Below are positions 1-7,733 of a stretch of 9,011 nucleotides of DNA, piece by piece; within the stretch, counting starts at the first letter, position 1, and each line of letters starts with the position of its first letter. Made by a program: the position numbers and the translations under genes. The notes under the pieces were generated by a model. That model ran no database searches. It worked only from the letters and a program-made list of their open reading frames with translations, and had not been told where the DNA came from. Source of the stretch: an uncultured bacterium (GTDB taxonomy: Bacteria; Bacillota_I; Bacilli_A; Mycoplasmatales; Metamycoplasmataceae); NCBI GenBank assembly GCA_929200685.1, contig CAKNAO010000018.1:1514-10524 (forward strand). Direction: 5' to 3'.

Positions 1-522
1 TTTTTTATCAATTTTTTGTTTAAAATTCATCAATACTTTTTCAACTAATAAACCATTTAATGAAAATTCTTTATTAATGGATTTTTTAAATCCTTCATAA
101 TTAACCTCTAAAATCATTTCTTTATTAACAGCAGTTAATTGTTTAATAATAATTTTATTATTTTTATAATAATTTTTAATAAAATAAATTACATTATCTT
201 TTTTTTGAATATTAAGTTCATTTTTAATTTCTTGATCAATATCACACAATGGTTTAATTTCAATATGATCAGGAGAATATTTTTCACTAATTGATTTATA
301 TCCAATATTTTTATAATGATCAGAAATAATATAACCAACACCTTTTTTAGGTGTAAGTACTCCAGAAAAAACAAATGGTTGTATGCTTTGTCTTGCTGTT
401 ATTCTTGAGCAATTAAATTTAATTGCAATTTGATTTTCAGATAAAACTCTATCATTAGCTTGTCATTCACCAGATTGTAATTTTAATTTAAAATATCTTT
501 TAATATATTCTTTTTTAGTCAT
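1..522 (-). CDS. GntR-family transcriptional regulator (HutC/UTRA-like), 3' end outside window
   Basis: The frame is open for 174 codons from the ATG at 522 to the window edge, so the C-terminus is missing; HutC-type regulators are usually about 230-250 residues. Residues 4-67 match the GntR winged helix: an amphipathic first helix, then SGEW and DRVLSENQIA (24-33), the recognition region CSRITARQSI (38-47), and a wing GVLTPKKGVGYI (54-65). Residues from about 75 resemble the UTRA effector domain (the segment VIYFIKNYYKNNK followed by a strand and a helix), which in this family binds small molecules, often sugar phosphates or amino-sugar derivatives. The codon for Trp20 is UGA. There is no Shine-Dalgarno before the ATG and no other in-frame upstream ATG. 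It is divergent from pgi, with 103 nt between them, so control of pgi or of itself from that gap is possible but only inferred. The effector is unknown. Confidence 0.85.
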
Positions 523-531
523 TCATAATTC

Positions 532-540
532 ATTTTAACA
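532..540 (-). promoter_or_regulatory. Candidate extended -10 element for the GntR-type regulator gene
   Basis: Read on the minus strand this is TGTTAAAAT, that is TG, one base, then TAAAAT, which fits an extended -10 element. Transcription would begin about 6-7 nt downstream, only a few bases before the ATG at 522. Together with the missing Shine-Dalgarno this suggests a leaderless or nearly leaderless mRNA. In such AT-rich DNA, -10-like matches occur often by chance and no convincing -35 is visible, so this is tentative. Confidence 0.3.
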
Positions 541-575
541 CATTAACTTTCAAAATTTTGTATTTTTATTTAATG

Positions 576-581
576 TATAAT
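576..581 (+). promoter_or_regulatory. Candidate -10 box (TATAAT) for pgi
   Basis: A perfect TATAAT lies 44 nt before the pgi start codon, giving a predicted leader of about 35-40 nt. No good -35 hexamer is visible at 16-18 bp spacing, which is common in mollicute promoters. A 10-bp palindrome, CAAAATTTTG at 551-560, lies about where a -35 region would be and could be an operator, but it may equally be chance in this base composition. Confidence 0.4.
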
Positions 582-615
582 TATTTATATATTTCACTAT
601 TAAGATTAAAAAATT

Positions 616-622
616 AAGGAGA
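616..622 (+). promoter_or_regulatory. Ribosome binding site of pgi
   Basis: AAGGAGA lies three bases before the ATG at 626 and is a strong match to the anti-Shine-Dalgarno. It fixes the pgi start: it is the only strong site near the 5' end of the open frame, and later in-frame ATGs would delete the N-terminal helices. Confidence 0.75.
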
Positions 623-625
623 AAA

Positions 626-1906
626 ATGATTAAATTAAACTTAAAAAATGCAGTAACAAATTCTGCAATTAATAAATTTAAGAAAAATGTTGAAATTATT
701 GGAAATAGAATTGAAAATCTAGAATCTGAAGGATTTGAATGATTAGGATGAAAAGATTTTCCAGAAAACATACATCCTCGAGAAATAGGGGATATAAATC
801 AAACAGCTAAAAGATTACTAAAACAAAATGTTGAATTACTTGTCGTAATTGGAATTGGTGGTTCATTTGCAGGAACAAAAGCTGGAATAGAAATGATTCA
901 AGGAGAATATCCAAATAAACAAAAAATAGAAATTATGTATGTTGGAGAATCAATATCTTCTTCAAATATTCATCAAAAAATAGTTTATGCTGAAGAAAAA
1001 AACTTTGCAATTAATGTTATCTCTAAATCTGGTACCACCACTGAACCTGCTATTGCATTTAGATTATTTAAAAAATTATTAGAAGATAAAATTGGTATTT
1101 ATAATTCTACAAAATTTATTTTTATAACTACTGATCCAACAAAAGGATCATTACTAAAAATAGCCCAAGAAAATAAATATAAAACTTTTACAATCCCAAG
1201 TAATATTGGGGGAAGATTTTCAGTATTAACTGCTGTTGGTCTTTTTCCGATGGCATGTGCTGGATTAAATATTGAAAAAATTCTTGAAGGAGCAAAAAAA
1301 GCTAATGAAATTTATAAATTAGCAAATATTGATAAAAATCAAGCCTATAGATATGCAGTAGCTAGAATTATACTTAATAAAACATTAAATGTTGAACTAA
1401 TGGTTCAATATGAACCACAAATGAAAGCATTTAATGAATGATGAAAACAATTAAGTGCAGAATCTGAAGGTAAAAATCAAAGAGGAATATTTCCAACAAG
1501 CGCAATATTTTCAACTGATCTTCATTCATTAGGACAATTTATTCAAGAAGGAAAAAAAATTTTATTTGAAACTATAATGACAGTAAAAGAACCAGATGTA
1601 GATATTAATGTTTTGAAAAATGAAAAAAATCTTGATAACTTAAATTATCTTTCGAATAAATCAATTCATGAAATTAATAAAATAGCATTCAATGCTACAA
1701 CTGATGCTCATGTTAAAGTAGCCAAAATTCCAAATATTCATATTGAATTTGACAAAATGAATGAAGAAAGTTTTGGAGAAATAGTAATGTTTTTTGAAAG
1801 AGCAGTCACAATGTCAGCATATTTATTAAAAGTAAATCCATTTAATCAACCTGGGGTAGAAATTTATAAGCAAAATATGTTTAAAGCACTTGGAAAACCT
1901 GAATAA
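626..1906 (+). CDS. pgi: Glucose-6-phosphate isomerase
   Basis: The gene encodes 426 residues and converts glucose 6-phosphate to fructose 6-phosphate, the second step of glycolysis, in the cytoplasm. Its length fits the short Bacillus/mollicute form of the family. Visible motifs in order are IGIGGS (75-80), the phosphate-binding loop SKSGTTTE (133-140), the first Pgi signature around NIGGRFS (193-199), the conserved acidic AESEGK segment with the likely catalytic Glu279, His300, and the second signature FNQPGVEIYK (406-415) with the catalytic-type Lys415. Four Trp codons are UGA (positions 740, 749, 1439 and 1442), so translation with the standard code gives only fragments; nothing suggests a pseudogene. 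The gene stands alone on the plus strand, divergent from a GntR regulator and convergent with the ATP synthase operon. A strong Shine-Dalgarno precedes the start. Confidence 0.96.
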
Positions 1907-1924
1907 AAAAAACCTAAATAAAAG

Positions 1925-1945
1925 AAGAAGCATAAATAGCTTCTT
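1925..1945. terminator. Hairpin between convergent pgi and the ATP synthase operon
   Basis: AAGAAGC and GCTTCTT form a perfect 7-bp stem around a 7-nt loop, 18 nt after the pgi stop codon. On the plus strand the 3' side (ATAAATGAC) is not a T-tract. On the minus strand the hairpin is followed by TTCTTTTATTT and then a T-run, so it looks better as a terminator for transcripts arriving from the ATP synthase side. It may act in both directions, since pgi has no better candidate. The function is inferred. Confidence 0.45.
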
Positions 1946-2041
1946 ATAAATGACTAAAATGTATATATTATTTTTTTAATAATTAAACATATAAAAAATC
2001 ATTTTATCAATAATTAAATACTAAGAAAAAAATATATACAA

Positions 2042-2056
2042 GAAAATCTTATTTTC
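2042..2056 (-). terminator. Weak hairpin at the end of the ATP synthase operon
   Basis: On the minus strand GAAAAT-AAG-ATTTTC forms a 6-bp, nearly all-AT stem that overlaps the stop codon of the DUF1146 gene. It is followed by TTGTATATATTTTTTT. The U-rich tail is suitable but the stem is weak, so the hairpin at 1925-1945 may be the real end of the transcript. Confidence 0.25.
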
Positions 2057-2249
2057 AAACAATTTCTATTAATTCTATATATAAAGAGGCAATTAAATAA
2101 CCTAATGAAATCGAAATAATTAATCATAAAAAAATTGAATAATCTGCCTTACCTTTTCTCATAAATTTATAAAAATCTATTTGGTAAACAACAATAAATG
2201 AAAATATTAATGAAAACAAATAAATTAATAATTTAATATATCAAAACAT
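2049..2249 (-). CDS. DUF1146 (YwzB-like) small membrane protein
   Basis: This is a 66-residue frame whose ATG overlaps the atpC stop by one base (TAATG). It contains three UGA-Trp codons (residues 3, 42 and 65), so it vanishes under the standard code. Two hydrophobic segments (about 4-22 and 37-58) flank a polar loop with IDFYKFMRKGKA (24-35), and the second helix contains ISLGYLIAS. This size, two-helix layout and loop, along with the position directly after atpC, match the DUF1146/YwzB family of Firmicutes, whose members often sit downstream of atpC. The biochemical role of the family is not established; a link to ATP synthase assembly or membrane function is suggested only by context. There is no clear Shine-Dalgarno, so translation probably depends on coupling to atpC. 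Confidence 0.85.
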
Positions 2250-2662
2250 TATTCTTTACCACTTTTTACACTTAATCTATTAATAGCTTTTTTAAGAGAA
2301 ATTTCTACCATATGTATTTCTGCAACATCTTTTTTTATTTTTAGCAATTTTTCAGCTTCTAATTTAGATTTTCTAGCTCTTGATTCTGATATTTTACTTT
2401 TTTCTTCAATTGCATCTGTAATTATTTCTACATTATTAGGAGTAGCTTTTACAATTCCGCCTGCAATTGCACATTCTAAAAAATCTTTAGAATTTTTTTT
2501 ATTAATTAAAAGATTAGAAATATCTAAAGCAGCAACAAAAGGAGATTTATTTTTCATTAAACCAATAAAACCTTCAGTTGTTTTTACTGTTACTATATCA
2601 ACTTCTTTATTATAAAAAAAACCATTTGGGGTTATGATTTTTAAAAATGTTTTTTTATTCAT
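2249..2662 (-). CDS. atpC: F1Fo ATP synthase subunit epsilon
   Basis: The product has 137 residues, a normal length, and belongs to the F1 central stalk. It links gamma to the c-ring and can inhibit ATP hydrolysis. Residues 5-84 form the beta-sandwich domain (start LKIITPNGFFY; AIAGGIVKA at 65-73), and about 88-133 form the charged C-terminal helical hairpin (EEKSKISESRARKSKLEAEK and onward). The usual loop G-x-x-G-x-L-P-x-H-x-P is altered: GFIGLMKNKSPFV (31-43) lacks the conserved His. The start overlaps the atpD stop in TAATG; an AAAGG lies about 12 nt upstream, inside atpD. It is followed with a one-base overlap by the DUF1146 gene. Confidence 0.95.
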   Translation of the reverse strand: MNKKTFLKIITPNGFFYNKEVDIVTVKTTEGFIGLMKNKSPFVAALDISNLLINKKNSKDFLECAIAGGIVKATPNNVEIITDAIEEKSKISESRARKSKLEAEKLLKIKKDVAEIHMVEISLKKAINRLSVKSGKE

Positions 2663-4056
2663 TATTTAAAACCTTTAAATTTTTCAATCACTTCTTCAAT
2701 TTTTCCAACAAACATAAATGCAGTTTCTGGAATATCATCATGTTTACCATCAAGTATTTCTTTAAATCCTTTAACTGTATCTTTTGTTTCAACATATTTA
2801 CCTTTAATACCTGAAAATTTTTCAGCAACAAAAAAAGGTTGAGATAAAAAATTTCTAACTCTTCTTGCTCTTTTTACAACTTTTTTATCTTCTTCAGATA
2901 ATTCATCAATTCCAAGAATTGAAATAATATCTTGAAGTTCTTTAAATCTTTGGAGAATATTTTGAACTTTAATTGCAACTTCATAATGTTCATCACCAAC
3001 AATTTCAGGATCAAGCATTCTTGAAGAAGAATTAAGAGGGTCTACGGCAGGATAAATTCCAAGTGCAGCAATATTTCTATCTAAAACAGTTTTAGAATCT
3101 AAATGAGTAAATGTTGTGGCTGGTGCAGGATCAGTTAAATCATCAGCAGGAACATAAACAGCTTGCACAGATGTTATAGAACCATTTTTAGTAGATGTAA
3201 TTCTTTCTTGAAGTTGACCCATCTCAATTGAAAGGGTTGGTTGATAACCAACTGCTGATGGCATACGTCCTAATAAAGCAGAAACTTCAGAACCAGCTTG
3301 AGTAAATCTAAAAATATTGTCAATAAATAATAAAACATCTTGTTTTTGAACATCTCTAAAATATTCAGCCATTGTAAGTCCTGATAAAGCAACTCTCATT
3401 CTAGCACCAGGAGGTTCATTCATTTGTCCAAATACAAGAGCTGTTTTTTTTAAAACACCTGTTGATTTCATTTCATGATATAAATCATTTCCTTCGCGAG
3501 TTCTTTCACCTACTCCCGCAAAAACTGAAAGTCCACCATGATGAGTAGCAATATTATTAATAAGTTCTTGAACTAAAACTGTTTTACCAACTCCGGCTCC
3601 TCCAAATAATCCGGTTTTACCACCTTTTGCATAAGGAGTTATTAAATCAATAACTTTTATTCCAGTTTCAAAAATATCAGCTGTTGTTTTTTGCATTTCA
3701 TATGAAGGAGCTAATCTATGAATTGGAAGTTTTTCTGTTTTTAGTTTTTTTAATCCATCAATTGGTTCTCCTAAAACATTAAACATTCTTCCTAAAACTT
3801 TATTTCCAACAGGCACTAATATTGGAGAACCTGTATCAATTACTTCCATTTTTCTAACAAGACCAGTTGTAGAACCCATAGATATTGTTCTAACAGTATC
3901 ATCACCTATATGTTGAGCAACTTCAACAATTTCTTTTTTATTTCCATTTTTAATTTCTAATGCATTAAGAAGATTAGGTAATTTTGAATTAGAAAATCTA
4001 ACATCTATAACAGGGCCTAAAATTTGTACAATTTTACCTTTATTATTTTTAATCAT
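2662..4056 (-). CDS. atpD: F1Fo ATP synthase subunit beta
   Basis: The product has 464 residues, the normal length, and is the catalytic F1 subunit. It carries the Walker A motif GGAGVGKT (152-159), the loop GERTREGND (183-191) with catalytic Glu188, the Walker B segment VLLFIDNIF ending with Asp246, the alpha/beta signature PAVDPLNSSS (336-345), and an intact DELSEED motif (384-390) that contacts gamma. All catalytic residues I can check are present. The ATG overlaps the atpG stop by one base, and a strong AAGGAGA lies 7 nt before it. No Trp codons occur, so the frame is uninterrupted even under the standard code. Confidence 0.99.
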   Translation of the reverse strand: MIKNNKGKIVQILGPVIDVRFSNSKLPNLLNALEIKNGNKKEIVEVAQHIGDDTVRTISMGSTTGLVRKMEVIDTGSPILVPVGNKVLGRMFNVLGEPIDGLKKLKTEKLPIHRLAPSYEMQKTTADIFETGIKVIDLITPYAKGGKTGLFGGAGVGKTVLVQELINNIATHHGGLSVFAGVGERTREGNDLYHEMKSTGVLKKTALVFGQMNEPPGARMRVALSGLTMAEYFRDVQKQDVLLFIDNIFRFTQAGSEVSALLGRMPSAVGYQPTLSIEMGQLQERITSTKNGSITSVQAVYVPADDLTDPAPATTFTHLDSKTVLDRNIAALGIYPAVDPLNSSSRMLDPEIVGDEHYEVAIKVQNILQRFKELQDIISILGIDELSEEDKKVVKRARRVRNFLSQPFFVAEKFSGIKGKYVETKDTVKGFKEILDGKHDDIPETAFMFVGKIEEVIEKFKGFK

Positions 4057-4892
4057 TAAATTTTCTCCTTTTTATTAGAATTTGAACCAGAAATTATTTC
4101 TGTAATTTCCTGTGTTATATTTGTTTGTCTTACTATATTGTACTCAAGATTTAATTTTTCTATTAATTCTTTTGCATTTTCAGTTGAATTATCCATTGCC
4201 AATCTTCTCGAAGACATTTCAGAAACTTTTGATTCAACTAATAAATTAAATATTAAAGAAGATATATAAAGAGGGGTAATATTATCTAGTATAACTTTAG
4301 GATTAGGTTCGAATTCCATTAATGAATTTTCTTTTTTAAATTTATAAATTGAAGGAAGAATTTGTTTGATTTTAGCATTAAATATTATTGAATTAACAAA
4401 TTTTGTATAAATAATTTTAATAGTTCCTACTTTATTATTTCTATACAATTTTAATGCCTCATTCCCCGCAATAGAAGCATTATCATAATTTATCACATCC
4501 CCAATTTGCCCAACTTCTAAATCAGTACTAATTTTTCTAAATTTTAAAGCACTTATTCCTTTATTTCCTAAAACAATTATTTTATCTTCTTTTTTGTAAT
4601 TTTTTAATAATAATTTAATAATATTAATGTTATAACTTCCACACAAACCAATATCAGATGAGATTATAATATAAAGTGTTTTTTTAGAATTGTTTTTTTT
4701 ATTTAAATCTTTAATATTTGATTTTATTTCATAAAATATATTTTCTATTGAACTAGAATAATCTTTAATTGATTCTAATTTCTTCTTTGCATTTCTTAAT
4801 TTTGCTGTTGCAACTAATTTCATTGCTTTAGTTATTTTTTTAGTTGTTTTAATTGAAATAATTCTATTTCTTATTTCTTGTAATGAAGCCAT
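4056..4892 (-). CDS. atpG: F1Fo ATP synthase subunit gamma
   Basis: The product has 278 residues, close to the usual 285, and is the rotating central shaft of F1. The N-terminal coiled-coil helix is clear (ASLQEIRNRI, then TKKITKAMKLVATAKL), as is the Rossmann-like middle with SDIGLCGSYN (79-88). The C-terminal helix contains MSSRRLAMDNSTENA (226-240) and ITQEITEIISG (259-269). The C-terminal family signature normally has Gly-Ala after this helix; here it is Gly269-Ser270. The start is 2 nt after the atpA stop with no evident Shine-Dalgarno, only A-rich sequence. The stop overlaps the atpD start in TAATG. Confidence 0.97.
   Translation of the reverse strand: MASLQEIRNRIISIKTTKKITKAMKLVATAKLRNAKKKLESIKDYSSSIENIFYEIKSNIKDLNKKNNSKKTLYIIISSDIGLCGSYNINIIKLLLKNYKKEDKIIVLGNKGISALKFRKISTDLEVGQIGDVINYDNASIAGNEALKLYRNNKVGTIKIIYTKFVNSIIFNAKIKQILPSIYKFKKENSLMEFEPNPKVILDNITPLYISSLIFNLLVESKVSEMSSRRLAMDNSTENAKELIEKLNLEYNIVRQTNITQEITEIISGSNSNKKEKI
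4064..4070 (-). promoter_or_regulatory. Strong ribosome binding site of atpD
   Basis: AAGGAGA on the minus strand, 7 nt before the atpD ATG and inside the end of atpG. It is the best Shine-Dalgarno in the operon, although the gene also has a TAATG overlap that could couple it to atpG. It fits the need for three beta subunits per gamma. Confidence 0.7.
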
Positions 4893-4894
4893 AA

Positions 4895-6436
4895 TTAATT
4901 AATTTCTTTTTTATTTTTTAATAATCTAACAAAACCTTTAATAAAATCATCAATTATAAAAATAAAATCTTTTTTTAATTTTTCATCAAATTCTTTTATT
5001 TTTTTAAGAATAGAAATTAATTCTTTTATTTTTTTATCTCTATTTATAAAGTTAATAAATTCTTTTTTAAATTTTTGTATTTTTTTTATAGGAATATCAA
5101 CTAATAATCTTTCTTTAAGTGTTAATAATAAAATTATTTGATTATATTGATTAATTGGTCTATATTGTTTTTGTTTAATTATTTCATTGATTTTTTGACC
5201 ATGATTTAAAATTTTTTTTGTTGTTTCATCTAAATCTGAACCAAATTGTGCAAATGCTGCCATTTCATTATATTGAGCAAGTTCAAGTTTTAAAGATGAA
5301 GAAACTTGTTTCATTGCTTTAATTTGTGCTGTTGAACCAACTCGAGAAACTGAATAACCAGAATCTACTGCTGGTCTTTGACCAGAATTGAATAAATTAG
5401 ACATCATAAATATTTGGCCATCAGTAATTGAAATAACATTTGTTGGTATATAAGCAGATATATCACCAGCTTGAGTTTCAATAATTGGTAATGCTGTTAT
5501 TGAACCACCTCCATACTCTTTTTTAACTCTTGCAGCTCTTTCAAGAAGTTGTGAATGAAGATAAAAAACATCGCCTGGAAATGCTTCACGACCTGGCGGT
5601 CTTCTTAATAATAAAGATAATGTTCTATATGCAACTGCATGTTTAGATAAATCATCATATATAATCAATACATCTTTACCATTATTCATTCATTCTTCTG
5701 CAATAGTTATACCCGTATACGGAGCAATATATTGAAGTGGAGCTGGATCAGAAGCAGTTGCCATAACAATAGAAGTATATTCCATTGCCCCAGCTTCATT
5801 AAGTTTTTTAACTATTTGAGCAATTGTTGAATTTTTTTGACCTATTGCAACATAAACACAATAAACATTTTTTTCTTTTTGATTAACAATTGTATCAATT
5901 GCAATCGCAGTTTTACCAGTTTGTCTATCACCAATAATTAATTCTCGTTGACCTTTTCCAATTGGAATCATTGAATCAATTGCAATAATTCCCGTTTCAA
6001 GTGGTTCATTAACTTCTTTACGTGACATAACTCCTGGTGCAACTTTAAAAATTTCACTTATTTTAGTTGAATTAATTTTTTCTTTACCATCTAGTGGTTC
6101 ACCTAATGAATTTATTACTCTGCCAATCATTGCATCACCAACAGGAGTATAAATAACTTTTTTAGTTCTTTTGACTATATCATCTTCTCTAATTTTTGAA
6201 GAATTTCCCAAAATAACAACACCAACAGCATCTTCTTCTAAATTTAATGCCATTCCTTGTATTTTGTTTTGAAACATCAATAATTCACCGAGCATAACAT
6301 TATCAAGACCAGAAACTAAAGCAATACCATCTGCTACTGTAATAACAATACCAACTTCTTCTGTTTTAATTTCCTTATCATAATTTTTAATTTGTGATTT
6401 TAAAATTGCTGATATTTCATTTGCTTTAATTGCCAT
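4895..6436 (-). CDS. atpA: F1Fo ATP synthase subunit alpha
   Basis: The product has 513 residues, a normal length. It is the non-catalytic nucleotide-binding F1 subunit that supplies the arginine finger to the beta active site. It carries Walker A GDRQTGKT (169-176), IYDDLSKHAVAYR (258-270) and the alpha signature PAVDSGYSVSR (355-365), in which Arg365 is the arginine finger. The central residue Trp249, in AEEWMNNGKDV, is a UGA codon at 5690-5692; reading it as a stop would split the gene into two frames of 248 and 264 residues. The start overlaps atpH by 11 nt and is preceded by AAAAGGA. The gene ends 2 nt before atpG. Confidence 0.98.
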
Positions 6437-6935
6437 ATAATTCCTTTTCTAATAATTCTTTTTTAAGTAATTTAAATCTTGATGAAATTGTATCTTCAAT
6501 TATTTTGTTTCCAACTTGAATTTTAATACCAGAAATAATTTTGCTATCTAATTTATTTTTTAAACTGACTTTTTTATTTAATATCTTACTAATTTTATTT
6601 TCTATTTTTTTAATTTCTTCTAAAGAAAGTTTGTTTGAAGTATAAATAATTCCTTCAATGATTTTTTTTTCTTCATTTATAAATTTAATCAATTTATTAA
6701 GAATTGTATTTATTATTCTAAATTTGTGTCTTTTAATTAAAATGAATAAAAAATTTTGAAATTCTTTATTTAAATTTTTGCTAAAAGCTTCTTTAATTAA
6801 TTTTACTTTTTTATTATCATTTTGATTGATTATTTCTATTAATAAAAGAGATTTTTTTTTATAATCATCTAATTTTTTATTTTCTTTTGCAATTGAAAAT
6901 AATGCAAGTGCATAACCATTAATATGAACATTCAT
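6426..6935 (-). CDS. atpH: F1Fo ATP synthase subunit delta
   Basis: The product has 169 residues, slightly short of the usual 175-180. It joins the peripheral stalk (subunit b) to the top of the alpha/beta hexamer. The N-terminal domain begins with the family's usual pattern (INGYALALFSIAKENKKLDDY, about 5-25). The C-terminal part contains LDSKIISGIKIQVGNKIIEDTISSRFKLLKKEL, where the segment G-I-K-I-x-V-G-x-K-I-I-D/E-x-S/T-I is typical of delta. The sequence between is Lys/Asn/Ile-rich and divergent. The ATG overlaps the atpF stop (TAATG); the gene's 3' end overlaps atpA by 11 nt. No Shine-Dalgarno is visible. Confidence 0.94.
   Translation of the reverse strand: MNVHINGYALALFSIAKENKKLDDYKKKSLLLIEIINQNDNKKVKLIKEAFSKNLNKEFQNFLFILIKRHKFRIINTILNKLIKFINEEKKIIEGIIYTSNKLSLEEIKKIENKISKILNKKVSLKNKLDSKIISGIKIQVGNKIIEDTISSRFKLLKKELLEKELYGN
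6442..6448 (-). promoter_or_regulatory. Ribosome binding site of atpA inside the atpH coding region
   Basis: AAAAGGA on the minus strand, 5 nt before the atpA ATG and within the last codons of atpH. Because the atpA start lies 11 nt inside atpH, this site supports the chosen start. Confidence 0.65.
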
Positions 6936-7471
6936 TATTTTTTAACTTTCATAAAATCTTCAATAATTTTTCTATTAGTTTTAGTATCAACTTCTTTTTC
7001 TACAATTTTTTTAGCAGCTACTAAAGCAATTTCAATAATTGTTTTTTTAGATTCTTCTTCAAATTTTATTTTTTCTGATTTTATTTTTTTATTAGCATCA
7101 TTAATTAATTTTTGAGCATCTTTTTTTACTAATTCAATATTTTTATTTTTTAATTCTAAAGCTTGTTCATTTGCTACATTGATTATTTCTTTTGCTTTTA
7201 ATCTCGCTTTAATTAATTCATTATTTGCTTCTTCTCTATCTAAAATAGCATTTGTATTTTCTTTTATTGCTGTTTGTATATTATCATTAATGTATTTTCT
7301 TCTTTCATCATGAATTTTTTTAATTGGATTATAAAGAAATTTTGTAAGAACAATAACAATGATTAAAAGAGATAATAAAGTAGCAACTATTGTTGGTCAT
7401 GTTGGAAATATAGCATCAAATTTATTAGTTAAATCTGAAGCTAATTTTGAACTTTTTTCTACTTTTGACAT
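6935..7471 (-). CDS. atpF: F1Fo ATP synthase subunit b
   Basis: The product has 178 residues and is the peripheral-stalk subunit. About 22 residues precede a single membrane helix (about 26-47, IVATLLSLLIIVIVLTKFLY) that is followed by NPIKKIHDERRKYI, a standard b-subunit junction. From about 50 to 175 there is a long charged helical stalk with coiled-coil-type Lys/Glu repeats. Trp25, in FPTWPTIV, is UGA, so the frame looks broken under the standard code. There is no Cys, hence no lipobox, unlike the lipoprotein-type b subunits described in some mycoplasmas. The start lies 1 nt after the atpE stop, with no clear Shine-Dalgarno; the stop overlaps the atpH ATG in TAATG. Confidence 0.95.
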
Positions 7472-7472
7472 A

Positions 7473-7733
7473 TTAATTTACTTGAAATACAAATAATAAT
7501 AAAATTGCAACAATTAATGAATAAATTGCAGCTGATTCAGCAATACCCATTCCAATAATTAACATTGTTCTAATTTTTGCTTCGGCTTCTGGATTTCTAC
7601 CAACTGCTTCTGCTGCTCTACCAGCTGCTATACCTTGACCTACTCCAACTCCAGTTGCTCCAAGCATTGCAATTCCAGCCCCGATGGCTACTAAACCTTT
7701 ACCTAATGCAATTTTTGCTACTTCTTCATTCAT
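7473..7733 (-). CDS. atpE: F1Fo ATP synthase subunit c
   Basis: The product is an 86-residue hairpin of two membrane helices forming the rotating proteolipid ring of Fo. Helix 1 (about 10-40) has the Gly/Ala-rich packing pattern GATGVGVGQGIAAGRA. The polar loop is GRNPEA (45-50). Helix 2 (about 54-82) contains the ion-carrying Glu66 in GIAESAAIYSL. Gln33, Glu66, Ser67 and Tyr71 match positions of the sodium site known from Ilyobacter-type c subunits, but the Thr that follows Ser there is Ala68 here. The N-terminus carries a short NEEVAKIALGK extension. The start overlaps atpB by 16 nt and has a good Shine-Dalgarno. Confidence 0.98.
   Translation of the reverse strand: MNEEVAKIALGKGLVAIGAGIAMLGATGVGVGQGIAAGRAAEAVGRNPEAEAKIRTMLIIGMGIAESAAIYSLIVAILLLFVFQVN

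Noticed and set aside
189..374. Open frame of 61 codons overlapping the regulator gene
   Set aside because: It lies on the same strand but in another frame of the GntR-type gene, has a low-complexity Ile/Leu/Lys composition and no ribosome site.
550..771. Minus-strand frame of 73 codons over the pgi start
   Set aside because: It is antisense to the pgi N-terminus and the pgi promoter region, has no Shine-Dalgarno, and looks like no known protein.
1439..1576. Apparent break in pgi between two open frames
   Set aside because: The interruption is two consecutive UGA codons, read as Trp-Trp. Frame and conserved residues continue through it, so this is not a pseudogene or frameshift.
1946..2041. 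Possible small RNA or gene in the convergent gap
   Set aside because: The stretch is nearly pure A/T with stops in all frames, no promoter-like pair I can defend, and no structured element besides the listed hairpins.
5689..5692. Apparent split of atpA into two genes
   Set aside because: The break is a single UGA codon at a position inside the conserved nucleotide-binding domain; reading it as Trp restores a full 513-residue alpha subunit.
6924..7115. Plus-strand frame of 63 codons inside atpF
   Set aside because: It is a hydrophobic-looking shadow produced by the antisense of the Lys/Glu-rich atpF stalk.
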